Source: Mesorhizobium ciceri WSM4083
GTDB taxonomy: Bacteria > Pseudomonadota > Alphaproteobacteria > Rhizobiales > Rhizobiaceae
Direction: 5' to 3'
Assembly: GCF_000519305.1 (NCBI RefSeq)
Contig: NZ_KI912610.1
Location: 1,470,368 to 1,534,367 of the forward strand
DNA length: 64,000 bases
Below the pieces are notes generated by a model. That model had not been told where the DNA came from. It saw only the letters and a program-made list of their open reading frames with translations, and made no database searches. Positions 26,153 through 33,420 of the stretch are shown here, in pieces (position 1 is the first letter of the stretch; every line of letters begins with the position of its first letter). Made by a program: the position numbers and the translations under genes.

Positions 26153-26551
26153 TCAACTCCTCCCGTAAAATGCGTTCTCGACATGCACCGGCCAGCGCCA
26201 GGGCAGCACCGCGACCATGTCGAAGCGCATCGACAATCTGCCGTAGTCCGCTTGGCGCGACAGCCAGATGTCGGCCGCGCCTTCTATTCGACGTTCCGAT
26301 TCGTGGCCGATCGCCTCCATGGCTTCCATCAGCGTGCGCCGCGCCTTGACCTCGACGAACAGCACCAGATCGCCGCGCCGTGCGATCAGGTCGATCTCGC
26401 CGAAGCGCGTGCGGTGGCGGCGGGCGAGAATGCGATAGCCTTTCAGCATCAGCGCTACCGACGCCAGCCATTCGCCGCGATGGCCGCGCCGATAGGCTTT
26501 TTGGCGGCTGGCGCTCGGGCGTTCAGCCACCGCCGCTTTCTCCAGAAGCAT
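26153..26551 (-). CDS. yraN: YraN family (UPF0102) putative endonuclease
   Basis: A 132-residue protein of the YraN family, which has a Holliday-junction-resolvase/restriction-endonuclease-like fold: RGHRGEWLA, then FGEIDLIARRGDLVLFVEVKAR (the catalytic E, D and E-x-K are in GEIDLI and VEVKAR). Biochemical activity is not established for the family. It starts inside the end of rsmI (29-base overlap from ATG 26551), the usual partner in Rhizobiales, so translation is coupled. The large palindromic repeat follows its stop. Confidence 0.9.
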   Translation of the reverse strand: MLLEKAAVAERPSASRQKAYRRGHRGEWLASVALMLKGYRILARRHRTRFGEIDLIARRGDLVLFVEVKARRTLMEAMEAIGHESERRIEGAADIWLSRQADYGRLSMRFDMVAVLPWRWPVHVENAFYGRS

Positions 26552-27437
26552 CCTTGAGCTCCAGCAATCGCCGATAGAGCGCCTGTTTCTGGCCGCCGGT
26601 CATCTTCGCGGCTTCCGCCGCCGCCTTGGAGGCCGGCATTTCGGCGGCAAGCGACAGAAGCAGACGGTCGATGTCGGCGGGTTCGTCGACCCTGGCCTCG
26701 GCCGGACCGACGCAGACGACGATCTCGCCCTTCGGCGTATCGGCCGCGGCATAGTGGTCGGCCAGCGCCTGCAGCGTGCCCGTGCGCATCTCCTCGAAGG
26801 TCTTGGTCAGTTCACGGCCGATCGCGGCCTTGCGCTCGCCGCCGAGCGCTTCGACCATGGCGACAAGCGAGTCAGCCAGCCGGCGCGGCGATTCGAAGAA
26901 GATCAATGTCGCCGGCACGGCTTTCAACGCCTCCAGCCGCGTCAGCCGCTGCCCTGATTTGACTGGCAGGAAGCCGGCAAACAGGAAGGCGTCCGACGGC
27001 AGGCCGGATGCCGTGAGCGCCGCGAGCGGCGCCGACGGGCCCGGGATAGGCACGACGCGAATGCCGTGGTCGAGCGCCTCGCCGACCAGCCGGTAGCCGG
27101 GATCGGACACCAGCGGCGTACCGGCATCGGAGATCAGCGCCACGCTCTGTCCGGCCTGGAGCGCCGCGATCAGCTTCGGCCCGGCCTCTCCGGCATTATG
27201 CTCATGATAGGCCGTGGTGCGGCGGCGGATGCCATAACGGTCTAGCAGCACGCGCGACACCCGCGTGTCTTCGCAAGCGACGATGTCGGCGGCGGCCAGC
27301 GTCTCCAGCGCGCGCAGCGTGATGTCGGCGAGATTGCCGATCGGTGTCGCCACCAGATAGAGCGCCGGCTCCAGCGGCCGGGCCGCGATCTCGGTCTGCC
27401 CGACCACATAGCTGCGCTTGCCCGTCTCTGCGGTCAC
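26523..27437 (-). CDS. rsmI: 16S rRNA (cytidine(1402)-2'-O)-methyltransferase
   Basis: A 304-residue RsmI, which uses S-adenosylmethionine to methylate the 2'-OH of C1402 in the ribosomal decoding centre. LYLVATPIGNLADITLRA (about 27-44), CEDTRVSR and the SDAGTPLVSDPGY loop are the conserved SAM-binding and catalytic segments of this tetrapyrrole-methylase fold. Length is typical. It overlaps yraN and starts 41 bp after the formyltransferase gene upstream. Confidence 0.95.
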   Translation of the reverse strand: MTAETGKRSYVVGQTEIAARPLEPALYLVATPIGNLADITLRALETLAAADIVACEDTRVSRVLLDRYGIRRRTTAYHEHNAGEAGPKLIAALQAGQSVALISDAGTPLVSDPGYRLVGEALDHGIRVVPIPGPSAPLAALTASGLPSDAFLFAGFLPVKSGQRLTRLEALKAVPATLIFFESPRRLADSLVAMVEALGGERKAAIGRELTKTFEEMRTGTLQALADHYAAADTPKGEIVVCVGPAEARVDEPADIDRLLLSLAAEMPASKAAAEAAKMTGGQKQALYRRLLELKDASGESGGG

Positions 27438-27478
27438 TGATCAAGTCTCCGTTCGACCCTGTTTGGCCTGCCAAAATC

Positions 27479-28558
27479 TTATTTGGCATGGCTGGCGCAG
27501 GCTTGCAAAAAGCTCACGTCGCTTGGTCGAAAAAACCGTATTTCAAGACGCGATTCTTCGAGCCTGGCGGATGCCATCACAGCGTGCATCTTGACCAGCC
27601 TTTTGAGCAGGCGGTTGTAGGTGAGGTGAACCACCCTGCCGTCGGCCAGGTCAAACTCAATGCTTGCCCATCGCTTGGTTGGAGCCCTTCCTGTCGGGGC
27701 GCCCAACCTTCGTATCTGGAACCCAAGCCTCGCATTGCCGCCGGCTGTTGGCAGATAAATGCCCGGCGCTATCCCCAATACGTTCCATAGCCGTGCGACG
27801 TGTTCCATGGGCATGGAAGATGAGATCATCATATGGGCGGGCTCCAGCCGTGCCCATGTGAAGTCACCGGCCGGCTGCGGCATTCCGGATAAGGCGCCTC
27901 GGCAATAGGCCGGCACCGCATCGCTCACAAGCAATCGGAAAGCAGCCGCGGTAGCGTGCGCCAGGGTCTGTTTCGACGCCCAGTCCGCTTCCGAAAACGC
28001 TACCTGCGCGAGAATGTCACCCTCATCGTAACCTGCCGACATCTTGTGCAGCGTCACGCCGCCACAAGCCAGATGCTGGCCGTCAACGACCATTCGATGA
28101 ACGGGGTGGGGACCACGATAATTGGGGAGCAGCGAGGGATGAAGATTGAGCCCGCCCTTGCGAAAGCCGGCAAGCACCCGCTGTGGGATTAAGTTCGGGA
28201 AAGCGTAGGAGATCAGCACATCGGCGTTGATGCCCGACAATTGGCGCTCAAGCGCGTCCCAATCATGCGGCCTGCCGAATTCGATCAGCTTGACGGGGAC
28301 ATCGCCCAGATAACGTTTGAGCCGAAGCTTGCGCTGCAGGCTTCTTCGGAAGTCGCCAATACCAGAGCCCTTTGGCCGGCGTTGGAGACCAGGCAGGACG
28401 ATGGCGCCGATACGGTTGCCGGACTTCACCCATCCGGCAAGCAGCGGACCGGTGTGTCTATCGATATTCAGCAGGAAAATCGCCGTGATCGGGCGGCGGC
28501 GGCCGTCATCCGCGAAGGCACCGATTACAGTCTGCGCCGAGAGAGGCTGCTTAATCAT
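27479..28558 (-). CDS. Formyltransferase family protein (PF00551 type)
   Basis: A 359-residue protein whose core is the 10-formyltetrahydrofolate formyltransferase fold. The catalytic set is visible: N138 and H140 in GLNLHPSLLPNYRG, H171 in VTLHKM, and D181 in DEGDIL. An N-terminal extension (MIKQPLSAQT..) and a C-terminal domain of about 120 residues are unlike methionyl-tRNA formyltransferase, so the substrate is probably an amino sugar or another amine; I cannot say which. The start ATG 28558 was chosen by homology of the early Rossmann strand; a longer frame adds only low-complexity sequence. It is divergent from the RiPP-like peptide gene (200 bp between starts). Confidence 0.85.
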   Translation of the reverse strand: MIKQPLSAQTVIGAFADDGRRRPITAIFLLNIDRHTGPLLAGWVKSGNRIGAIVLPGLQRRPKGSGIGDFRRSLQRKLRLKRYLGDVPVKLIEFGRPHDWDALERQLSGINADVLISYAFPNLIPQRVLAGFRKGGLNLHPSLLPNYRGPHPVHRMVVDGQHLACGGVTLHKMSAGYDEGDILAQVAFSEADWASKQTLAHATAAAFRLLVSDAVPAYCRGALSGMPQPAGDFTWARLEPAHMMISSSMPMEHVARLWNVLGIAPGIYLPTAGGNARLGFQIRRLGAPTGRAPTKRWASIEFDLADGRVVHLTYNRLLKRLVKMHAVMASARLEESRLEIRFFRPSDVSFLQACASHAK

Positions 28559-28758
28559 ATCTGCCCCTCCCCCTGTCGTTGCGCGGCGCAAGGAAATACC
28601 AGTGCAGCGGTTGGCTTTGGCTGGCAATCGAAAAGCTGCCGGATTCCCAGGGGAGATCCGCCACCGGGTGGCAGCCCGACGGTTCTGTCGTGCCGGCTTG
28701 ACAACAGGAGACGGCGCACGGCATCTGTGTCATCCAGGAAAACTGCGGGAAATGTCCC

Positions 28759-28857
28759 ATGAAGAAAATCTACAAGAAGCCTGCGCTGGTTAAGAGAGAG
28801 CGGCTATCGGCTGTCGTCGCCGTTACCGGGTCGCCTCCGACCAAGACGCCGGCCTGA
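28759..28857 (+). CDS. RiPP-like small peptide precursor (lasso-leader-like)
   Basis: A 32-residue gene too short for ordinary gene calling. The product starts MKKIYKKPALVKRERLSAVV, then AVTGSPPTKTPA. The Y-x-x-P-x-L segment (residues 5-10) with a basic stretch and L16 is the leader pattern recognised by PqqD-like proteins in lasso and related peptides. The last ten residues (TGSPPTKTPA) would be the core; it lacks Asp/Glu at the ring position, so a lasso ring is not possible. A rho-independent terminator follows by 17 bases, so it is a separate transcript. No B or C lasso enzymes are near; the divergent neighbour is a formyltransferase. Expression and processing are untested. Confidence 0.7.
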   Translation: MKKIYKKPALVKRERLSAVVAVTGSPPTKTPA

Positions 28858-28874
28858 CACCAACGAGATACCGG

Positions 28875-28906
28875 AAGCCCGCTTGATCCTATCATGCGGG
28901 CTTTTC
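28875..28906 (+). terminator. Rho-independent terminator of the small peptide gene
   Basis: Stem AAGCCCGC (28875-28882) pairs with GCGGGCTT (28896-28903) around a 13-base loop and runs into TTTTCGTTT. It begins 17 bases after the peptide stop codon, on the same strand. Confidence 0.85.
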
Positions 28907-29156
28907 GTTTATTGAGCGGAACATCGATACCGTAGCCGCCGTTCTAAACGTCTGTTCCCTCACAGCACCAATCGGCGGCTTTGAGAACCAATTCAGGTCT
29001 GGCCAGAAGCCCATCGCCCGTGCGTGAATGCCTCCACGCGGAACTCTGCCCGATCGTGTCGATGGCCCTGGTGGAAAGTCCTTGCCATTCCTTTGCCACA
29101 GTAGGGAACGAAACCGGCTTTGGCAGATTTAATCCCTGATCCCCCGGGAGGACAGG

Positions 29157-29366
29157 ATGGACAGCCTCAAGATACAAGACGCTTTCGAGCCCTACTATGC
29201 CGGCCGCAACCGCGTTGCCACCCCCAATGACAAGCGTCCGCCTGCCGACGCCAGCCTGACGAAGCGGCCCGCACGCGGCTTGCCGATGAGCACCAAGCCG
29301 ATGAGCACCTTGCCGACGACTGTCGGGCATTCCGACAACAAACCCGACAGCACGACGGAGCACTGA
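29157..29366 (+). CDS. Hypothetical 69-residue polar protein
   Basis: A 69-codon frame with a strong ribosome-binding site (GGGAGG ending five bases before ATG 29157). The product starts MDSLKIQDAFEPYYAGR and is rich in Pro, Thr, Lys and Asp, with no hydrophobic segment and no recognised family. A repeated MSTKP/MSTLP motif occurs near residues 44-52. The sequence between the peptide terminator (28906) and this gene has no other convincing feature. It converges on the minus-strand EamA gene. Low-complexity composition and lack of homology leave it uncertain. Confidence 0.45.
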   Translation: MDSLKIQDAFEPYYAGRNRVATPNDKRPPADASLTKRPARGLPMSTKPMSTLPTTVGHSDNKPDSTTEH

Positions 29367-29439
29367 CCGGACGATGCCCAATCGCTTCGATATCTTCATC
29401 ACCCGTCTTGAAACAAAGAGTGCCCGCAACGGCGCGCAA

Positions 29440-29877
29440 CTAGCCTCGATAGGCGACCAGCACCGCGCCCGCCGCGATAAGGGCGACGCCAAGCCAATTC
29501 GCTCCGGACAACCGCTCGCCGAGAAAGGCCGCGCCAAACACCGCCACAAGCACAACGCTTAGCTTGTCGATCGGCGCCACCTGCGCCGCATTGCCGATCT
29601 TGAGCGCCCGGAAATAGCAGAGCCATGAGGCGCCGGTCGCCAGACCGGAGAGGCCGAGGAAAGCCCAGGTCTTTCCCGAGATCGTGGCCGGCGACTGGAA
29701 CTGGCCGCTGGCAAGCAGGATCGCACCGAGCACGATCACGATGATGACCGTGCGGATGAAGGTGGCGAAATCGGAATTGATGTTCTCGATGCCAACCTTG
29801 GCGAAGATCGCCGTCAGGGCAGCGAACGCAGCCGAGAGCAGGGCCCAGAATTGCCAGGAGGATACGGTCAGGTTCAT
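29440..29877 (-). CDS. EamA-domain half-size DMT transporter
   Basis: A 145-residue membrane protein with a single EamA domain of about five helices (AFAALTAIFAKVG at the start, WLCYFRALKIGNAAQVAPIDKL in the middle shown here by its first and last parts, and a final LGVALIAAGAVLVAYRG). Most drug/metabolite transporters have two such domains; half-size members probably act as dimers. The substrate is unknown. The stop is 73 bp from the convergent small gene. Confidence 0.88.
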   Translation of the reverse strand: MNLTVSSWQFWALLSAAFAALTAIFAKVGIENINSDFATFIRTVIIVIVLGAILLASGQFQSPATISGKTWAFLGLSGLATGASWLCYFRALKIGNAAQVAPIDKLSVVLVAVFGAAFLGERLSGANWLGVALIAAGAVLVAYRG

Positions 29878-29979
29878 TGAGGTGGCCTTCGCGGATGGCG
29901 TCTCAACCGAGATAGCGTGAAACGCGTGCCTTCAGAAGCGCAATCCTAAGCTTCGGAGATTGGGCGAGGCATCCCCACC

Positions 29980-30242
29980 TTCGTCATCCACGGGCGGAGC
30001 AGGAACGAAGCGACGTCGCGAAGACCCGAGGATCCATTCCGTGACTTCTGAATTTCGCTACGGTGCAGAATTTGGAAAGCTGGGGTGGAGAAGATGCGCC
30101 GGCAACGAAATCTATTGTTTGAACGGGACAAGTGGCAGAGCAGGCATGCCCATTCTGGACCGTGACGCCCCTCGGCAGCCGTCGCGGCATGGATCCTCGG
30201 GTCTGCGCGCCGCTTCGCGTCGCTCCGCCCGTGGATGACGAA
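29980..30242. repeat. Large palindromic repeat element (long arms), copy 2
   Basis: This fills much of the 400-bp gap between EamA and hemW. Arms 29980-30044 and 30181-30242 are inverted repeats: TTCGTCATCCACGGGCGGAG and CTCCGCCCGTGGATGACGAA, plus GACCCGAGGATCCATTCCGT with CGGCATGGATCCTCGGGTC. The centre is about 135 bp and contains CTACGGTGCAGAATT, the reverse complement of a stretch in copy 1 (25906-26134), which shows the copies are inverted relative to each other. No coding capacity is apparent. Confidence 0.85.
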
Positions 30243-30277
30243 GGCGGGAGGAGCTTGGCGCAGGCAAAGCTACCTGG

Positions 30278-31441
30278 CTACCGCGCCAGGTCCGCCACCA
30301 CCGCGTCGAGCACGATCATGCCGGCCGGCGTGGCGCGCAGGCGCGCATTGCCGATCGGCGCCACCAGCCCTTCGCCTTGCAGCATCGAAAGCCGCGCGCT
30401 CGACAGGCCGCGTCCGGAGAACGCCTCGTAGCGGGAGAGGTCGATGCCTTCGGCCAGCCGCAGGCCCATCAGCAGGAACTCGTCGGCCTCTTCCGAGCGG
30501 GTCAGGATTTCGCCGCCGGTGACGCCATGGCCCTTGGCCTCGACCAAATTGGCCCAGGTTTCCGGCATCCGTTCGGCGATCGTCACCGTGCGGCGGCCGT
30601 TCTCGACGAAGCGGCCATGCGCGCCGGGTCCAACGCCGACATATTCGCCATAGCGCCAATAGGTGAGGTTGTGCCGGCTCTCGGCGCCCGGCCTTGCGTG
30701 GTTGGAAATCTCGTAAGCCGGCAAGCCATGCGCCGTGGTGATCTCCTGCGTCAGCGCATAGAGGTCGGCGGCGTGGTCATTGTCGGGAATGATGAATTTC
30801 TTTGCCGCGTGCAGGGCGTGGAAGGGCGTGCCTTCCTCGATGGTCAGCTGATAGAGCGACAGATGATCGGCGGCATGGCCGATCGCCTGTTCCAGCTCCG
30901 ATGCCCAAGCCTCCGGCGTCTGGCCGGGGCGGGCGTAGATCAGGTCGAAGGATAGCCGCGGAAAAATTTCTCGCGCCAGGCCGATGGCATGCAGCGCCTC
31001 TTCGACATTGTGCAGCCGGCCGAGGAAGCGCAAATCCTTGTCGTTCAACGCCTGAACGCCGAGCGACACCCGATTGACACCGGCCGCCCGATAGCCGCGA
31101 AAGCGTTCGGCCTCGACCGAGGACGGATTGGCCTCCAGCGTCACCTCGATGCCGTCAGGCACAGTCCAGTTCTTCGCCACGGCGTCCAGAACCCTGGCCA
31201 CGGTTTCCGGCTTCATCAGCGAGGGCGTGCCGCCGCCGAGAAAAACGCTGGTCACCTCGCGCGGCCCGGTGCGTTCGCGCATTGTCGCCAGTTCGGTCTC
31301 GAAGGCGGCGGCAAAGCGCTCCTGGTCGACCGGCTGGTGGCGGACATGGCTGTTGAAGTCGCAATAGGGGCATTTGGCCGCGCAGAACGGCCAGTGGACA
31401 TAGACGCCGAAGCCGGGCGCCCGGTCGAGCAGCATGCTCAT
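30278..31441 (-). CDS. hemW: Radical SAM heme chaperone HemW
   Basis: A 387-residue radical SAM protein. The cluster motif CAAKCPYCDFN has Cys20, Cys24 and Cys27. The conserved GGGTPSLM follows, with the C-terminal HemN-type domain. HemW binds heme and delivers it to respiratory enzymes; unlike HemN, it lacks the extra N-terminal cysteine, so coproporphyrinogen oxidase activity is unlikely. Its start overlaps the stop of rdgB by four bases, and the operon rph-VOC-rdgB-hemW is common in Rhizobiales. Confidence 0.95.
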   Translation of the reverse strand: MSMLLDRAPGFGVYVHWPFCAAKCPYCDFNSHVRHQPVDQERFAAAFETELATMRERTGPREVTSVFLGGGTPSLMKPETVARVLDAVAKNWTVPDGIEVTLEANPSSVEAERFRGYRAAGVNRVSLGVQALNDKDLRFLGRLHNVEEALHAIGLAREIFPRLSFDLIYARPGQTPEAWASELEQAIGHAADHLSLYQLTIEEGTPFHALHAAKKFIIPDNDHAADLYALTQEITTAHGLPAYEISNHARPGAESRHNLTYWRYGEYVGVGPGAHGRFVENGRRTVTIAERMPETWANLVEAKGHGVTGGEILTRSEEADEFLLMGLRLAEGIDLSRYEAFSGRGLSSARLSMLQGEGLVAPIGNARLRATPAGMIVLDAVVADLAR

Positions 31442-32085
31442 GCCGAGCCCAATCTCGCCTTGGCGAATTTCTGGAAGGCACGGGCGCGGTGCGACAGCGC
31501 CGTGGCCTGGCCGGGCTTCCAGCCATGCTTTTCCTCAGCGCTCATCTCACCGAAGGTTTTTTCGAAGCCATCGGGCAGGAACACAGGATCGTAGCCGAAG
31601 CCGAGCTCGCCGCGCGGGGGCCAGACCAGCGTGCCTTCGGCCTCGCCGCGATAATATTCCGCCTCGCCGTCGGGAAACGCCAGGCAGATGACGGCAACGA
31701 AACGTCCCTTGCGCTGTTGCGGCAAGGCCGCTCCGACTTCCTGCAGCGCCACTTCGGTGCGTTGCATGGCCATGCCGAAATCTCTGCTGCCATCCGGGGT
31801 TTCGGCCCAATTGGCGGTGTAGACGCCGGGCGCGCCATCAAGCGCGTCGACGCACAGGCCGGAATCGTCAGACAGCGCCGGCAGGCCGGTCGCCTTGGCG
31901 GCGGCGAGCGCCTTGATGTAGGCGTTCTCCTCGAAGGTGGTGCCGGTCTCATCCGGCTCCGGCAGGCCATACTCCTTGGCCGACTTCGCTTCGAAGCCGA
32001 ACGGCCCCATCAGGTCGGCGAATTCGCGCAGCTTGCCGTCATTATGGCTGGCGACGACGATCTTCTTTCCGTCAAGAGAATCCAT
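31438..32085 (-). CDS. rdgB: XTP/dITP diphosphatase (RdgB/HAM1)
   Basis: A 215-residue nucleotide-pool cleaner that hydrolyses (d)ITP and XTP. IVVASHNDGKLREF (residues about 9-22), TGTTFEENAYIKA and LSDDSGLCVDAL (the catalytic Asp run), and the GFGYDPVFLPDG segment are family hallmarks. ATG 32085 overlaps the stop of the VOC gene by one base; a longer frame to 32172 lies inside that gene. It overlaps hemW by four bases. Confidence 0.95.
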   Translation of the reverse strand: MDSLDGKKIVVASHNDGKLREFADLMGPFGFEAKSAKEYGLPEPDETGTTFEENAYIKALAAAKATGLPALSDDSGLCVDALDGAPGVYTANWAETPDGSRDFGMAMQRTEVALQEVGAALPQQRKGRFVAVICLAFPDGEAEYYRGEAEGTLVWPPRGELGFGYDPVFLPDGFEKTFGEMSAEEKHGWKPGQATALSHRARAFQKFAKARLGSA

Positions 32086-32495
32086 CAAATGCCCCAGATT
32101 CGTGGCTCGGCGAATTCGATCGAATTGCCCGAGGGGTCGCGTATATAGATCGAACGGCCGCCCTGCGGCCACTCGAATTCGCTCTCGATGGCGATCTTCT
32201 TTGCCTCCAGATGGGCTTTCCAGCCGGCGATTTCATCGGCGGTCGCAGCAAAGCACAGATGGCCCTCGCCGACCGTGCCATGCGGCGGCACCGGCAGCCT
32301 TGCGTCAGGCGCCGGCGGGATTTTGGTCGCCTCGGCGTTGAAGACGAGCAGCACGCCCGGTCCGCAGCGGAAAAAGAGATGACGGCCGTCGACCTTGCCG
32401 AGGAGATTGAGGCCGAGGACGCCGACATAGAATTCTTCCGCCGCCGCCAGATTGGTGACGTAGAGGGCCGATTCCAGGATGGCGGAGGGGGTCAC
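32085..32495 (-). CDS. VOC (glyoxalase/bleomycin-resistance-like) family protein
   Basis: A 136-residue vicinal-oxygen-chelate protein: ALYVTNLAAAEEFYVGVLGL at the start, GHLCFAA and the C-terminal IYIRDPSGNSIEF. Paired beta-alpha-beta modules usually bind a divalent metal; the substrate is unknown. It sits between rph and rdgB in one operon (10 bp after rph, one-base overlap with rdgB), so it may have a housekeeping role tied to nucleotide or RNA metabolism, but this is inferred from position. Confidence 0.9.
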   Translation of the reverse strand: MTPSAILESALYVTNLAAAEEFYVGVLGLNLLGKVDGRHLFFRCGPGVLLVFNAEATKIPPAPDARLPVPPHGTVGEGHLCFAATADEIAGWKAHLEAKKIAIESEFEWPQGGRSIYIRDPSGNSIEFAEPRIWGI

Positions 32496-32505
32496 CAGAA
32501 AACCG

Positions 32506-33222
32506 TCAAGCCACTGCCATCTGCTGCAAACTCACCAACCGCTGGATGCCTTTCTTGGCCAGGCCCATCAGGTCCGCGAACTGCTCTTCCGAAAAAGGCT
32601 CGCCCTCGGCGGTGCCCTGGATCTCGACGATGCCGCCCTTGCCGGTCATGACGAAATTGGCGTCGGTGCCGGCCGAAGAATCCTCGATATAGTCGAGGTC
32701 GATGACCGGCTGGCGGTCATGGATGCCGCAGGAGATCGCCGCGACATGGTCCTTCAGCACCTTGGCGACGCTGGCCATCTGGCGCGCTTCCATCCAGCGC
32801 AGGCAGTCATACAGCGCCACCCAGCCGCCGGTGATCGATGCGGTGCGGGTGCCGCCATCGGCCTGGATGACGTCGCAGTCGACGGTGATCTGCTGCTCGC
32901 CCAGCGCCTGCAGATCGACCACGGCGCGCAGGGAGCGGCCGATCAGCCGCTGGATCTCCAGCGTGCGGCCGCCCTGCTTGCCGGCCGAAGCCTCGCGGCG
33001 CATGCGTTCGCCGGTCGAGCGCGGCAGCATGCCGTATTCCGCCGTCACCCAGCCTTTGCCCGAATTGCGCATCCAGCCCGGCACTTTTTCCTCGAGGCTG
33101 GCCGTGCACAGGACATGCGTGTCGCCGAACTTCACCAGGCATGAGCCTTCGGCATGCTTGGAGACGCCGCGCTCGAAGGAGATGGCACGCATTTCGTCGA
33201 ATTGGCGTTTGGAAGGGCGCAT
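32506..33222 (-). CDS. rph: Ribonuclease PH
   Basis: A 238-residue phosphorolytic 3'-exoribonuclease that trims tRNA 3' ends. MRPSKRQFDEMR at the start, SRGERMRREA-like GERMRREASAGKQGGRTLEIQ segment (here GERMRREASAGKQ), VDCDVIQADGGTRTASI with the catalytic Asp, and the C-terminal EGEPFSEEQF are typical. It heads the operon rph-VOC-rdgB-hemW and is divergent from hrcA; 198 bp separate the starts. Confidence 0.96.
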   Translation of the reverse strand: MRPSKRQFDEMRAISFERGVSKHAEGSCLVKFGDTHVLCTASLEEKVPGWMRNSGKGWVTAEYGMLPRSTGERMRREASAGKQGGRTLEIQRLIGRSLRAVVDLQALGEQQITVDCDVIQADGGTRTASITGGWVALYDCLRWMEARQMASVAKVLKDHVAAISCGIHDRQPVIDLDYIEDSSAGTDANFVMTGKGGIVEIQGTAEGEPFSEEQFADLMGLAKKGIQRLVSLQQMAVA

Positions 33223-33306
33223 TCAGGCTGCTTTCTTGTCATTTTTCGGAATCTTGGCCGGCTTGTAACCGCATGGGCCCCGTGGCGCAAAGGAAAATGG
33301 CCTGAC

Positions 33307-33369
33307 GATCTGACTCAGACACCAGGTGATCTCACAAAGACACCGGGTGATCTGGCACAGACACCGGGT
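33307..33369. repeat. Three 21-bp direct repeats between rph and hrcA
   Basis: Three consecutive 21-bp units, at 33307-33327, 33328-33348 and 33349-33369. Each starts GATCT and ends GACACCGGGT (the first has AG in place of GG), with variable bases in the middle. The period is two turns of the helix, so proteins bound to each unit would sit on the same face. They lie next to the predicted hrcA promoter in the rph/hrcA divergent region. No CIRCE element (TTAGCACTC-N9-GAGTGCTAA) is visible here. Confidence 0.85.
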
Positions 33370-33396
33370 TGCGCGGGTGCAGTGTAAGTCTATATC
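33369..33396 (+). promoter_or_regulatory. Candidate hrcA promoter
   Basis: TTGCGC (33369-33374) and TATATC (33391-33396) are separated by 16 bases and lie 25 bp before the ATG, just after the 21-bp repeats. The match to a sigma-70 type promoter is moderate and transcription is not shown. Confidence 0.4.
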
Positions 33397-33420
33397 CTTG
33401 GGCCGGAGGTTTTTGGCCGT

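Noticed and set aside
28759..28857. True lasso peptide
   Set aside because: The core has no Asp/Glu at ring positions 7-9 and no lasso B or C enzymes are nearby; only the leader resembles the class.
33154..33387. Heptapeptide-repeat protein (DLTQTPG) reading of the 21-bp repeats
   Set aside because: It starts inside rph on the opposite strand, has no ribosome-binding site, and the repeats are better read as DNA sites.
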